From contig NZ_CP018863.1 in NCBI RefSeq assembly GCF_002849715.1, positions 2,170,001 to 2,234,000 of the forward strand: a DNA stretch of 64,000 nucleotides, in the 5' to 3' direction. Of this stretch, positions 1 through 8,149 are shown piece by piece. The stretch is from Arthrobacter crystallopoietes. Its GTDB lineage: Bacteria > Actinomycetota > Actinomycetes > Actinomycetales > Micrococcaceae. Positions within the stretch are counted from its first letter, which is position 1. The number at the start of each line of letters is the position of its first letter. The notes under the pieces were generated by a model. It was not told the origin of the DNA, did not search any database, and saw only the letters and a list, made by a program, of their open reading frames with translations. The position numbers and the translations under genes are program-made.

Positions 1-191
1 TCCACCGCTGCCTGTCCAAGGCCGGCAACTCCCTGGCCGCGGCTGCGCAGGCCGCCGCGATGATCCGCTTGGACCCAGGACACTCCGATACGCCCTCCAG
101 CGGTTCGGCCAGCGTTGACAACGTACGACGGCGGGCGGACATCGTGATCGAGGACGTTGCGGACGCGCAGCGCTACCTGGAAACCCGGTAG
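1..191 (+). CDS. 3' end of an unrecognised protein-coding gene (partial)
   Basis: An open frame enters from the left edge (first full codon at 3) and stops at TAG 189-191, giving the last 62 residues of a protein. The tail is alanine-rich (AAAAQAAAMIRLD) and ends RRRADIVIEDVADAQRYLETR minus its last residues being unusual. Codon use is GC-rich like the neighbours, and the frame ends just before a good terminator hairpin, which supports a real gene. It converges on the tRNA-Thr and peptidase genes. I do not recognise the family from this fragment and assign no function. Confidence 0.55.
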   Translation, partial: HRCLSKAGNSLAAAAQAAAMIRLDPGHSDTPSSGSASVDNVRRRADIVIEDVADAQRYLETR

Positions 192-209
192 CGGCGCCGT
201 CGGGCAAAG

Positions 210-243
210 AAAATCCCGCCGCATCTTGATGCGACGGGATTTT
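210..243. terminator. Bidirectional terminator hairpin between the left-edge gene and tRNA-Thr
   Basis: The arms AAAATCCCG (210-218) and CGGGATTTT (235-243) pair perfectly, with a further GCAT/ATGC pairing inside. The A-run on one side and T-run on the other let it act on both strands, which suits two convergent transcription units. Confidence 0.8.
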
Positions 244-250
244 CGGATGA

Positions 251-322
251 GCCCCCTGCCAGAATCGAACTGGCGACCTTTTCATTACGAGTGAAACGCT
301 CTACCGACTGAGCTAAGGAGGC
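251..322 (-). tRNA. tRNA-Thr (anticodon CGT)
   Basis: Read on the minus strand the 72-nt sequence folds as a cloverleaf. The acceptor stem is GCCTCCT/AGGGGGC with one mismatch-tolerant pair, the D-arm region is AGCTCAGTCGGTAGAGC, the anticodon stem TTTCA/TGAAA encloses loop CTCGTAA, and the T-loop is TTCGATT. The anticodon is CGT, which reads ACG (Thr). No 3' CCA is encoded. It lies just downstream of the peptidase gene on the same strand. Confidence 0.95.
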
Positions 323-402
323 CGGGCTTCCAGGCCGGATAACCGGCCAGAATCCACAAGGAACAACTATAGGAGAGCAAGGGCTCGCTGGTCAAAACCG
401 GC

Positions 403-1941
403 TTAGCAAACAGTGCCCTCATCCGGCATCGTGCCCTCGATGAAGTAGCTGTCCACGGCGTTCTGTACGCAGCTGTCGCCGCGGCCGTAGGCGGTATGGC
501 CTTGCGCCTCGTAGGTCAGCAGCGAGGCGGATTCCAGCTGTTCCGTCATGGACACGGCCCATTCGTACGGGGTGGCCGGGTCGCCGGTGGTGCCGATGAC
601 GAGGATCGGATCGGCTCCGGCAGCGTCAACCGGTGCGGGGGTGCGCACCGGCTCCGCCGGCCAGCTCTCGCAGGTGGTGCCACCGTAGGCGAGGTACCGG
701 CCCAGCGTTGGCGAGGCTTCCTCCAGCGCCGCCGCATTTTCCTTCATGCCCGCCAGATCGGATTCCATCGGATAGTCCAGGCAGTTGATGGCGGTAAAAG
801 CAGCCGTGCTGTTGGAGGTGTAGTCGCCGTCCGCCTGACGTTCGGCGCCCAGATCCGCGAGGTAGAGCATGTCCGTCGGATCGCCGTCGAAAGCACCGTC
901 CAAGGCGCGGGTCAGCAGCGGCCAGTTCACATCGTTGTACAGCGGCACGATGAATCCCGAGACGAAGGTGCCCACGGTGACCAGGCGGCCGTCCTGGGCG
1001 GTCAGCGGGTTGGCCTCGACGGACCGGATCAGGTCCTGGATCTGGCCGACGGCCTGGTCCACGGTTCCGGACAGGGGGCAGTCCGCGGATGCCAGGCAGC
1101 TTTCGGCGTAGCTGCGGATCGCGCCTTCGAACGCCTTGGCCTGGCCGAGCGTGACCTGCTCGTTGGTCAGCGACGGATCCAGTGCCCCGTCGAGCACCAT
1201 CCGGCCCACCCGCTCCGGAAAGAGGTCCGCATAGGTCGCGCCGAGGAAGGTGCCGTAGGAGAAGCCCAGGTAATTCAGCTTGGCGTCGCCGACCACGGCG
1301 CGGATGATGTCCATGTCCTTGGCGGCGCTGGCGGTGTCCACATGGCCCAGGACTTCGCCGGTCTTCGCCGCGCATTTCTCGGCCAGCTCGGCCGAGTCCT
1401 CCATGGCTTCGGCGATGCCGGCGTCGCTGTCCAGGTCATACTGCACCTCGCGCGCGGCATCCCGCTCCGCGTCGGTCAGGCAGGTCACCGGGGCCGAACG
1501 CTTCACGCCGCGGGGGTCAAAGCCCACGATGTCGTAGCTGCCGCGCAGTTCCTCGGTAGTCATCTGCTCCAGCGAGCCGCGCACGGTGTCATAGCCCGAA
1601 CCGCCCGGACCGCCGGGGTTCAGCAGGATGGAGCCCAAGGAATCGCCGTCGGTGGTGCTGCGGATCGCGGCGATCTTGATGCTCTCGCCGTCCGGATCGG
1701 CATAATCGACCGGGACTTCGATGTCCGCGCACTCGAACCGGCCTTCGCAGCTTTCCCAGCTGACCGACTGGCCGTAGTAGGGCATCAGCTGCTCGTCCAC
1801 GCCGCCGATGACTTCGGGCGACGACGACGGCGGGGCATCGGTTGTGCCCGGCAGCAGCCCGCACCCGGCCAGCAGGAAGAGCACGACGGCGGCCGCTGCG
1901 GTTTTGGCGCTGGGGCCGGATCGTCGCGGTAAGGTGCGCAT
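403..1941 (-). CDS. Secreted lipoprotein alpha/beta-hydrolase, tripeptidyl-aminopeptidase-like
   Basis: Predicted serine hydrolase of the family that includes Streptomyces tripeptidyl aminopeptidases (SlpD/SlpE-like), which cleave peptides outside the membrane. The N-terminus has basic residues, a hydrophobic stretch and lipobox LLAGC (Cys27), so it is probably exported and lipid-anchored. The oxyanion region is NPGGPGGSG (about 108-116), the nucleophile elbow is GFSYG with Ser228, and a C-terminal TAP-like region carries GTTGDPATP and a late GHTAYG that should supply the Asp and His. I chose ATG 1941 because AGGAGA lies 8 nt upstream; an in-frame TTG at 1965 would add eight residues but has no ribosome site. 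At 512 aa it is full length. It follows holB by 28 bp, so it is probably the last gene of the tmk-holB unit. The peptide substrate is unknown. Confidence 0.88.
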   Translation of the reverse strand: MRTLPRRSGPSAKTAAAAVVLFLLAGCGLLPGTTDAPPSSSPEVIGGVDEQLMPYYGQSVSWESCEGRFECADIEVPVDYADPDGESIKIAAIRSTTDGDSLGSILLNPGGPGGSGYDTVRGSLEQMTTEELRGSYDIVGFDPRGVKRSAPVTCLTDAERDAAREVQYDLDSDAGIAEAMEDSAELAEKCAAKTGEVLGHVDTASAAKDMDIIRAVVGDAKLNYLGFSYGTFLGATYADLFPERVGRMVLDGALDPSLTNEQVTLGQAKAFEGAIRSYAESCLASADCPLSGTVDQAVGQIQDLIRSVEANPLTAQDGRLVTVGTFVSGFIVPLYNDVNWPLLTRALDGAFDGDPTDMLYLADLGAERQADGDYTSNSTAAFTAINCLDYPMESDLAGMKENAAALEEASPTLGRYLAYGGTTCESWPAEPVRTPAPVDAAGADPILVIGTTGDPATPYEWAVSMTEQLESASLLTYEAQGHTAYGRGDSCVQNAVDSYFIEGTMPDEGTVC

Positions 1942-1969
1942 CAATTGTTCTCCTGGATTGGTCAAGAAT

Positions 1970-3109
1970 CTAAAGCAGGCTGACTGCCATGGCTTCCATG
2001 GCCAGTACCGGGGCCACGTTGGTGCTGAGCCGTTTGCGCGTCTGCGCGATGGCGTCCAACCTCTGCAACGTTTTCTCGGGGGTCGATTGTTCCGCGTAGG
2101 ACGTCAGCTCCGGCCGCAGGTACTCGTTGACCAGGTCCGACGAAGCACCCAGCTGGAGGGCCAGCACGTCCCGATAGAACGTGGTCAGGTCGATCATGAC
2201 GCGGTCCAGGGAGTCGCTCACGCTGCGCTTGGCCCGGCGTTTCTGCTCGTCCTCCAGTTGCTTCAGCTGGCTGCGCATGGCTGGCGGCAGCGTGCCTTTC
2301 TCCGGCGCGCCGAGGGTGTGCAGCAGGGCCTCGCGCTCGGCGGCGTTGCGCTGCTCGGAGGCAGCTGCGGCGTCGGCATTGGAGATTTCCACCAGCTCGC
2401 CGGCGGCCATCACCGCATCGGATACCCCGCGCAGGCGCAATGGCAGCCGGACAATCGTGTCCCGGCGGCTGCGCGCGTCCTCATTGGCGGCGAGCCTGCG
2501 GGCCACGCCGATGTGGCTCTGCGAAACCCGGGCGGCGAACTCCGCGAGCTCCGGCGTGGCCCCGTCGCGGCGGACCAGCAGCTCGGCCACATCGCCCACT
2601 GGGGGAATGCGCAGGCCAACGGGACGGCAGCGCGAGCGGATGGTGACCAGTACGTCCGCCGGGCTCGGCGCGCAAAGCAGCCAGATGGTCCGCGGCGGTG
2701 GTTCCTCGATGGCCTTGAGGAGCACATTGGTGGTCCGCTCCGCCATGCGGTCGGCGTCCTCGATGATGATCACGCGCCAGCGGCCCGAGGACGGTTTGTC
2801 CTGCGCCTTGGTGACCCAGTCACGGACCTCCCGGATGGTGAAGGACACGTTCTCCGTCACCATGGCAGACACATCCGCATTGGTGCCGCCCAAAACGGTG
2901 TGGCAGGCATGGCATTCGCCGCAGCCGCGGGCGGCGGGATCGGGCTGTTCGCACAGCAGGGCGGCGGCGAAAGACCGTGCAGCATTGGACCGGCCGGAGC
3001 CGGGCGGGCCGGTAAACAGCCAGGCGTGGTTGGGCCGCTCGGCGGCTGCGGCGCGGCTGAGCTGCTCCATCACGGCGGTCTGGCCGGGCAGGTCGGACCA
3101 GACGCTCAT
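1970..3109 (-). CDS. holB: DNA polymerase III subunit delta'
   Basis: Clamp-loader AAA+ subunit that, with gamma/tau and delta, loads the beta sliding clamp on primed DNA. Visible features are Walker-A GPPGSGRS (34-41, with Arg replacing the usual Lys, as I recall for delta' proteins, which bind ATP poorly), a zinc site of Cys53, Cys63, Cys66 and Cys69, Walker-B IIIEDADR (114-121) and the conserved SRC (159-161). The C-terminal half is helical and lower in similarity, as normal for the family. At 379 aa it has the length usual in Actinobacteria. The ATG overlaps the tmk stop by 4 bp (ATGA), indicating translational coupling; tmk-holB adjacency is common in bacteria. Confidence 0.95.
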   Translation of the reverse strand: MSVWSDLPGQTAVMEQLSRAAAAERPNHAWLFTGPPGSGRSNAARSFAAALLCEQPDPAARGCGECHACHTVLGGTNADVSAMVTENVSFTIREVRDWVTKAQDKPSSGRWRVIIIEDADRMAERTTNVLLKAIEEPPPRTIWLLCAPSPADVLVTIRSRCRPVGLRIPPVGDVAELLVRRDGATPELAEFAARVSQSHIGVARRLAANEDARSRRDTIVRLPLRLRGVSDAVMAAGELVEISNADAAAASEQRNAAEREALLHTLGAPEKGTLPPAMRSQLKQLEDEQKRRAKRSVSDSLDRVMIDLTTFYRDVLALQLGASSDLVNEYLRPELTSYAEQSTPEKTLQRLDAIAQTRKRLSTNVAPVLAMEAMAVSLL

Positions 3110-3765
3110 GCCAGCAACCCGTCGATGCGCTCGAGGATGGCGGCCGTCAGATCCTCGCGTTCGGCGCGCGCGTCCAGCACCAGGTACTCGTCGGGGCGGG
3201 CCGCGGCCAGCTCCAGGAAGGCGGCCCGGATCCGCCCGTGGAAGTCGTCCGGTTCGGATTCGAGCCGGTCTTCCGCGGCTTCACCGGCCAGCCGCCGGTC
3301 GCGGCCGTCGTCCGGAGCAACATCAAGGAGCACTGTGACATCGGGCAGCAGCGAAGCCGTGGCCCACAGGTTGATGTCCCGCACCGCGGCAATGCCCAGT
3401 TCCCGCCCGGCACCTTGATAAGCCACCGACGAGTCGATGAAACGGTCACACAGCACAATCTCGCCGCGCTCCAGCGCCGGCTGGATCACCTGCTGCACGT
3501 GGGCCGCCCGTGAGGCGGCAAAAATCAAAGCTTCGGTGCGGGCGTCGATCTCGCCGTGGCCGTGGTCCAGCACCAGGGAGCGCAGCTTTTCGCCGATGGG
3601 CGTGCCGCCCGGCTCCCGGGTCCGCAGCACCGCGTGTCCGGCGGCTTCCAGCCGGGCCTGGACGGCGGCTGCCTGGGTGGACTTGCCTGCCCCGTCGCCG
3701 CCCTCGAACGCGATGAACAGCCCCGCGCGGGCGCCAGCGGGGGAGGGGATAGCGGGGGAAGTCAC
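3106..3765 (-). CDS. tmk: Thymidylate kinase
   Basis: Phosphorylates dTMP to dTDP for DNA synthesis in the cytoplasm. The P-loop is EGGDGAGKST (21-30), the DRX motif with dTMP-binding residues is DRFIDSSVAYQG (107-118), and the LID region is arginine-rich. The 219 aa are typical. The start is GTG 3765, with no Shine-Dalgarno sequence but a TACGCT box (minus strand, 3772-3777) exactly 6 nt before it, so the message is probably leaderless. It is divergent from the PLP-enzyme gene starting at 3850, and both promoters lie in 84 bp. It heads the tmk-holB-peptidase unit. Confidence 0.95.
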   Translation of the reverse strand: MTSPAIPSPAGARAGLFIAFEGGDGAGKSTQAAAVQARLEAAGHAVLRTREPGGTPIGEKLRSLVLDHGHGEIDARTEALIFAASRAAHVQQVIQPALERGEIVLCDRFIDSSVAYQGAGRELGIAAVRDINLWATASLLPDVTVLLDVAPDDGRDRRLAGEAAEDRLESEPDDFHGRIRAAFLELAAARPDEYLVLDARAEREDLTAAILERIDGLLA

Positions 3766-3849
3766 CCAATTAGCGTACCGTTCTTGGCTGCTGCCAAAGA
3801 AAGGTCACGAGTTAACCTGTGGACGGCCCGCGGGATTAACCTTGCTTTC

Positions 3850-5007
3850 ATGAGCCAGAGCGCATCCCAGCATCCAGACCATCTTGCCCCGGACACCGTT
3901 GTGGTTTCCGCCGGCCGCCCGGAGCGGACCCATGATTCCCCGGTGAACCCGCCGGTGGTGCTGTCCTCGACGTTCTTCGGCCTCGGCGAAGTGGTCCAGG
4001 GCGACCGCGCCTACGGGCGTTACTCCAACCCCACCTGGGACCCGTTCGAGGAAACCCTGGGCGAGCTCGAGGGCGCCGAACTGCCGGCCCTGGTCTTCGC
4101 CTCGGGGCTGGCCGCCGTGGCCGCGGCGCTGTCCTTGGTTCCCGCCGGCGGCGTGGTGGTCATGCCGCAGCACAGCTACCAGGGCAGCCTGGCTTTGGCC
4201 GAAGACCTGGCCGGGCGCGGTGCAGTGAAGATCCGCACCGTGGACATTGCGGATACCGAGGCGGTCAAGGCCCAGCTGGAGGGTGCGGACATGGTGTGGT
4301 TGGAAAGCCCCACCAACCCCATGCTCGAGATAGCCGAGCTCGGCGTCCTGGCCCAGGCAGCGCACGACGCCGGTGCTTTGGTGGTTGCCGACAATACCTT
4401 TTCCACCCCGCTGGGACAGCGCCCGCTGGAGGTCGGGGTCGACGTCGTCGTCCATTCGGTGACGAAATATCTTGCCGGGCATTCCGACGTCGTTCTGGGC
4501 GCCGTGGTCACGTCCAACCCGGACCTGCAGGCGAAGCTGCTCACGCACCGTTCGCTGCACGGGGCCATCGCCGGGCCGTTCGCAACCTGGCTTGCGCTGC
4601 GCGGGGTGCGCACCCTGGCACTGCGGGTTGACCGTTCGCAGGCCACGGCGGCGGAGCTCGCCGCGAAACTGCAGCAGCACCCGCGGGTGGAAGCCGTGCG
4701 CTACCCGGGCCTGCCGGGCGACCCGGGGCACGAGCGTGCCAAGGCGCAGATGAACGGCTTCGGCTCCATCATCGCCATCCAGATCCGCGGCGGTTCGGCT
4801 GCCGCTGAAGCCGTTACCGAGGCACTGCAGCTGTGGCTGCCCGCAACCTCGCTGGGCGGGGTGGAGTCGCTGATCGAGCGCCGCCGCCGGCACGTCAACG
4901 AACCGAAGAGCGTACCCGAAAACCTGCTGCGGCTGTCCGTCGGAATCGAGAACGCGGCCGATCTGTGGGCCGATCTGGAGCAGGCGCTGGAAAAAGTGCA
5001 GGACTGA
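3850..5007 (+). CDS. Trans-sulfuration family PLP enzyme (cystathionine gamma-synthase/lyase-like)
   Basis: Fold-type I PLP enzyme of the Cys/Met metabolism family (385 aa). Typical motifs are the YGRYSNPTW stretch (55-63), FASGLAA near the cofactor phosphate site (83-89), ADNTFSTP (180-187) and the Schiff-base lysine in HSVTKYLAGHSD (Lys206). The C-terminal SLGGVESLIE is also typical. The family includes cystathionine gamma-synthase, gamma-lyase and methionine gamma-lyase, and sequence alone does not settle which reaction it catalyses. ATG 3850 is preferred over a much longer upstream frame that would run through tmk: a TAACCT box (3837-3842) lies 7 nt before ATG, a leaderless arrangement. 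A DUF2516 gene follows after 28 bp. Confidence 0.88.
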   Translation: MSQSASQHPDHLAPDTVVVSAGRPERTHDSPVNPPVVLSSTFFGLGEVVQGDRAYGRYSNPTWDPFEETLGELEGAELPALVFASGLAAVAAALSLVPAGGVVVMPQHSYQGSLALAEDLAGRGAVKIRTVDIADTEAVKAQLEGADMVWLESPTNPMLEIAELGVLAQAAHDAGALVVADNTFSTPLGQRPLEVGVDVVVHSVTKYLAGHSDVVLGAVVTSNPDLQAKLLTHRSLHGAIAGPFATWLALRGVRTLALRVDRSQATAAELAAKLQQHPRVEAVRYPGLPGDPGHERAKAQMNGFGSIIAIQIRGGSAAAEAVTEALQLWLPATSLGGVESLIERRRRHVNEPKSVPENLLRLSVGIENAADLWADLEQALEKVQD

Positions 5008-5035
5008 TAGGCGCAAGAACAGTTAGGCTTGGAAG

Positions 5036-5371
5036 GTGCTACTTGTCTACGCGTTCCAGCATTGGCTGTATTTCGGCCTGGGGATTCTTGCCCTGGGCAT
5101 TGAGTTGTGGGCGCTGGTCGACTGCCTCGGCCGGAAGGGCGAGCACTTCCAGGCCGCCTTCAAGCGCACCAAGGGGTTCTGGACCGGCATGACCGCCGGT
5201 TCCGTTGCCGTGGGCGCCCTGTCGCTGCTGAGCACGGGCTTGGGCACGTTGATGCTGTTCCAGCTGGCCGCCGTCGCTGCCGCCTCCGTGTACCTGGCGG
5301 ATGTGAAGCCGGCGCTGAACGAGCTGAAGGGATCCGGCGGCAGCGCCTACGGTCCCTACGGGCCCTGGTAA
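5036..5371 (+). CDS. DUF2516 family small membrane protein
   Basis: A 111-aa protein of unknown function widespread in Actinobacteria. It has an N-terminal hydrophobic segment (about 2-28, with GLGILALGIELWALVDC) and a second hydrophobic region (about 50-85), then a short polar tail with YGPYGPW. Both segments are expected to lie in the cytoplasmic membrane. The GTG at 5036 follows TAGGCT (5024-5029) by 6 nt, so it may have its own leaderless transcript even though it lies only 28 bp behind the PLP-enzyme gene. The family call rests on recalled similarity of the N-terminal segment, and no biochemical role can be given. Confidence 0.8.
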   Translation: MLLVYAFQHWLYFGLGILALGIELWALVDCLGRKGEHFQAAFKRTKGFWTGMTAGSVAVGALSLLSTGLGTLMLFQLAAVAAASVYLADVKPALNELKGSGGSAYGPYGPW

Positions 5372-5378
5372 ACGGCTC

Positions 5379-6245
5379 CTACAAACCCTGGTAACCCGGC
5401 TCCACTGCCGCCCAGGCCACCGTCACTTCACCCAGGCGCCACCGCGACGGCCCGTCCAGCACGGGCCAGCCGGCTGCGACCATGCTGTGGCACATCGCCA
5501 GCCACCGCTGCCGGTTGCCGAAGGATGCCAGCACGGCGGCCTCCGCCCAGGCCTTATCCAGCGCCTGCAGATAGCGGTGGATCTTCTCGCCCGGGAAATT
5601 GTGGTGGATCAGTGCCTTCGGCAGCCGCTCGGCCACATCGGAGGGCCGGACGAAGGCGCCGAACCGCAGCGAGATGCTTAGCGACACCGGCCCCTCGGGC
5701 GCAATAGCCACCCAAGTGGCGCGCCGGCCGATCTCGTCGCAGGTGCCGTCGATGAACAGCCCGCCCGGCGCCAGCCGCGCCCGGACCATGTCCCAGTGCG
5801 CGGCGTACTCCGTCTCGTCATATTGGCGCAGCACATTGAAGGCGCGCACCACGGCCGGACGGCGTCCCGCCACCGGGATCTCAAAGCCGCCCTGCCGGAA
5901 ACTCAGCCCCGGACGCTCCAGTGCTTTGGCGCGGCGGACCCGCTCGGGTTCGATCTCGATCCCGATCACTTCGACATCGGGGCGCACCTTGGCCAGCCGG
6001 TGGTGGAGTTCGACGGCGGTGATCGGCGCGGCGCCGTAGCCCAGATCGATGACCAGCGGGTCCGCTGCCTTTTTGACGCTGGCCGCGCTCGGGCCGGAGA
6101 GCCAGCGGTCCATCCGCCGCAGCCGGTTCGGATTGGTGGTGCCCCGCGTGATCGAACCGACCGGTTTGCCCGGCCTGCCGGGGCCGCCCCTCGGGTACTC
6201 CACAGTGTGGCCGGACGCGGCGGGGGCAGTCTTCAGGCTGGGCAC
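5379..6245 (-). CDS. Class I SAM-dependent methyltransferase-like protein
   Basis: About 288 aa. The signature GSITRGTTNPNRLRRMDRW near the N-terminus is followed by a Rossmann-type SAM site (LVIDLGYGAAP, then VIGIEIEPERV as the acidic loop). A DGTCDEIGRR segment and a C-terminal SLSISLRF region resemble actinobacterial proteins annotated as class I methyltransferases. The substrate is unknown. The stop is 7 bp from the end of the DUF2516 gene, so the two converge. The start is uncertain: GTG 6245 has a TATTCT box 8 nt upstream, while GTG 6203 would give a shorter protein beginning at EYPRGGPGRPG and has no visible signal. A much longer upstream extension through gpmA is a frame shadow. Confidence 0.8.
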   Translation of the reverse strand: MPSLKTAPAASGHTVEYPRGGPGRPGKPVGSITRGTTNPNRLRRMDRWLSGPSAASVKKAADPLVIDLGYGAAPITAVELHHRLAKVRPDVEVIGIEIEPERVRRAKALERPGLSFRQGGFEIPVAGRRPAVVRAFNVLRQYDETEYAAHWDMVRARLAPGGLFIDGTCDEIGRRATWVAIAPEGPVSLSISLRFGAFVRPSDVAERLPKALIHHNFPGEKIHRYLQALDKAWAEAAVLASFGNRQRWLAMCHSMVAAGWPVLDGPSRWRLGEVTVAWAAVEPGYQGL

Positions 6246-6283
6246 AAGGAAAAAGAATAAGTGCCGCGCGGAAACACGAGATG

Positions 6284-6310
6284 ACGACGGCGGCCGCCCA
6301 CCGCCGTCGT
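6284..6310. repeat. GC-rich palindrome between divergent genes
   Basis: Arms ACGACGGCGG (6284-6293) and CCGCCGTCGT (6301-6310) enclose a 7-nt loop. The same arm sequence recurs in the hairpin after glgX (19001-19033), where it looks like a terminator. Here it lies between two divergent promoters, where no terminator is needed. Confidence 0.6.
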
Positions 6311-6449
6311 AATTCCCCTGATGGAAACTAAATCCGCAGGTCACAGCGGGAAAGACCCGAATGACGACAGCGGGGCGCGGCGCAGCAGCGTGCGTAACGT
6401 CACGGTCGCGGGCGGCTGGGAAAGGCGTGTAAACGCTAGGATTACAGCC

Positions 6450-7208
6450 ATGACTGCCTCTTCGAACTTCAAGCTGATTCTGCTGCGGCACGGCCAAAGC
6501 GACTGGAACGAGAAAAACCTCTTCACCGGCTGGGTGGACGTTCCGCTGACCGAACAGGGCCGGGCCGAGGCCAAGCGCGGCGGCGAACTGCTGGTCGAGG
6601 CGGGCATCCTGCCCGATGTCCTGTACACCTCGCGACTGAAGCGTGCCATCGTCACCGCGAACATTGCGCTGGAGGCGGCGGACCGGGACTGGATCGACGT
6701 CAAGCGGGACTGGCGCCTGAACGAGCGCCACTACGGCGCGCTGCAGGGCAAGGACAAGGCGCAGATCCGCGAAGAGTTCGGCGACGAGCAGTTCATGCTG
6801 TGGCGCCGCTCGTACGACACACCGCCGCCCAAGCTGGATGACTCCAGCGAATGGTCGCAGGTGGGGGACCCTCGCTACGCGGACCTCAACGGCAACATCC
6901 CGCGCACCGAGTGCCTCAAGGACGTGCTGGAGCGGTTCATCCCGTACTGGGAGTCGGACATTTCCAAGGACGTGAAAGCCGGCAAGACTGTGCTGGTGGC
7001 CGCGCACGGTAACTCCCTGCGCGCCCTGGTCAAGCACCTGGACGGCATTAGCGACGACAACATTGCCGGCCTGAACATCCCCACCGGCATCCCGCTGGTG
7101 TACGAACTGGACGAAGACCTCAAGCCCGTCAAGGCCGGCGGCACCTACCTCGACGCCGATGCTGCCGCGGCCGCCATCGAAGCCGTGGCCAACCAAGGCA
7201 AGAAGTAG
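6450..7208 (+). CDS. gpmA: 2,3-bisphosphoglycerate-dependent phosphoglycerate mutase
   Basis: Interconverts 3- and 2-phosphoglycerate in glycolysis and gluconeogenesis. The phosphohistidine motif is [10 protein letters not shown] (His14), followed by FTGWVDVPL, and the second catalytic histidine is in AAHGNSLRA (His186). The 252 aa fit the dPGM family. ATG 6450 is chosen because the conserved N-terminus begins right after it and TAGGAT (6437-6442) lies 7 nt upstream. An in-frame extension to 6321 would read through that box and is unlikely. A strong terminator follows, so it appears monocistronic. Confidence 0.96.
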   Translation: MTASSNFKLILLRHGQSDWNEKNLFTGWVDVPLTEQGRAEAKRGGELLVEAGILPDVLYTSRLKRAIVTANIALEAADRDWIDVKRDWRLNERHYGALQGKDKAQIREEFGDEQFMLWRRSYDTPPPKLDDSSEWSQVGDPRYADLNGNIPRTECLKDVLERFIPYWESDISKDVKAGKTVLVAAHGNSLRALVKHLDGISDDNIAGLNIPTGIPLVYELDEDLKPVKAGGTYLDADAAAAAIEAVANQGKK

Positions 7209-7229
7209 CCCGCAGCCTCTCAAACGCCG

Positions 7230-7273
7230 AAGGGCCGGCCCCAGCGCAGTTGCTGCGCTTGGGGCCGGCCTTC
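7230..7273 (+). terminator. Terminator of gpmA
   Basis: A long GC-rich stem (AAGGGCCGGCCCC pairing with GGGGCCGGCCTT, extended by AGCGCA/TGCGCT) follows the gpmA stop by about 20 nt. It lies between convergent gpmA and phoU and may serve both strands. Confidence 0.8.
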
Positions 7274-7325
7274 GCTGTTAAATCCGGGGGCTTGCGGCCG
7301 GACGGTCGCGGCCCTTGTGGAACGT

Positions 7326-7985
7326 CTAGTGGGACGCGCCGTTCGGCGCCCACTCGCCGGTCACCAGGTAGGTAACCTTGCGCGCCACCGAGACGCCGTG
7401 ATCCGCGAAGCGCTCGAAGTAGCGGCTGGCCAGTGAAACATCGACGGCGGTGGGAGCATTGCCGGGGAAGTCGGGAGCCGCAATGGCCTTGAAGATCCCG
7501 GCATGCAGTTCGTTGATGCGGTCGTTGTGGCGGTTGATGTCCCGGGCCAGCTCGAGGTTGCGGGTGTCCAGCAACTCCGTCAGCTTCCGGGCAATGGCAA
7601 TGTCGTTCTCGGCGAGCTCCGCGAAGGTGGGGCGCAGCGACTCGGGGCTGACATTCGCCGGGTAGCGCATGCGCGCCAGCTGTGCCACATGGCGGGCCAG
7701 ATCGCCCATCCGCTCCAGTGACGCACTCATCCGCAGCGCCCCCACGATCATGCGCAGGTCCGAAGCCACGGGTCCCTGGAGCGCCAGGATCTCAATGGCG
7801 CGTTCGTCCAGGTCGTTCTGCAGGAAATCGATCCGCGCATCGGCGGCGATGACCTCCTGGGCGAGTTCGATATCGGCGTTGACAAACGACTGGTTCGCCT
7901 TCTCCATCGCTTCGGCTACGAGCCGTGAAATCTCGATCAGCTGTTCGCCGACCTGGTGGAGCTCCGCCTGGAATACCTTGCGCAC
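7326..7985 (-). CDS. phoU: Phosphate signalling regulator PhoU
   Basis: PhoU links the phosphate transporter to the SenX3/PhoR kinase and keeps the phosphate-starvation response off when phosphate is plentiful. The 219-aa, all-helical sequence contains the two metal-cluster repeats of the family, SLERMGDLARHVAQLA and YFERFADHGVSVARK, each with ERxxDH/L-type acidic residues. GTG 7985 is the start because GAAAGGA lies about 8 nt upstream; a TTG at 8009 would lengthen it without support. It is divergent from senX3-regX3, and the intergenic region holds a PHO-box-like array oriented towards phoU, which suggests control by RegX3. Confidence 0.93.
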   Translation of the reverse strand: MRKVFQAELHQVGEQLIEISRLVAEAMEKANQSFVNADIELAQEVIAADARIDFLQNDLDERAIEILALQGPVASDLRMIVGALRMSASLERMGDLARHVAQLARMRYPANVSPESLRPTFAELAENDIAIARKLTELLDTRNLELARDINRHNDRINELHAGIFKAIAAPDFPGNAPTAVDVSLASRYFERFADHGVSVARKVTYLVTGEWAPNGASH

Positions 7986-8044
7986 AGGGCGTCCTTTCGC
8001 TTGTTGCAATAGTTATGGTCACACTTACCAAGCAGACTTTCAGT

Positions 8045-8088
8045 GCCCGGTGAACTGTTACCCGTCTCTAGGTGAACGTTAGTTGAAC
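8045..8088 (-). promoter_or_regulatory. PHO-box-like array of four 11-bp direct repeats (predicted RegX3/PhoP site)
   Basis: On the minus strand four consecutive 11-mers read GTTCAACTAAC (8078-8088), GTTCACCTAGA (8067-8077), GACGGGTAACA (8056-8066, degenerate) and GTTCACCGGGC (8045-8055). GTTCACC repeats with an 11-bp period are the PhoP operator described in Streptomyces. The array lies 59 bp ahead of the phoU start and 61 bp ahead of senX3, so it could act on both. Confidence 0.75.
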
Positions 8089-8149
8089 CCCTGTTTGATT
8101 ACTACTGGAACGGGTAATTGTGGCGCTGTCGTAGGCATAAGCTAGAGGC

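Noticed and set aside
1942..1965. TTG 1965 as start of the secreted peptidase
   Set aside because: It has no ribosome site and would place the Shine-Dalgarno AGGAGA within the coding sequence; ATG 1941 has ideal spacing.
5379..7223. A continuous 614-codon minus-strand frame across gpmA and the methyltransferase
   Set aside because: The part opposite gpmA is a codon-position shadow. Only the portion downstream of about 6245 has methyltransferase motifs.
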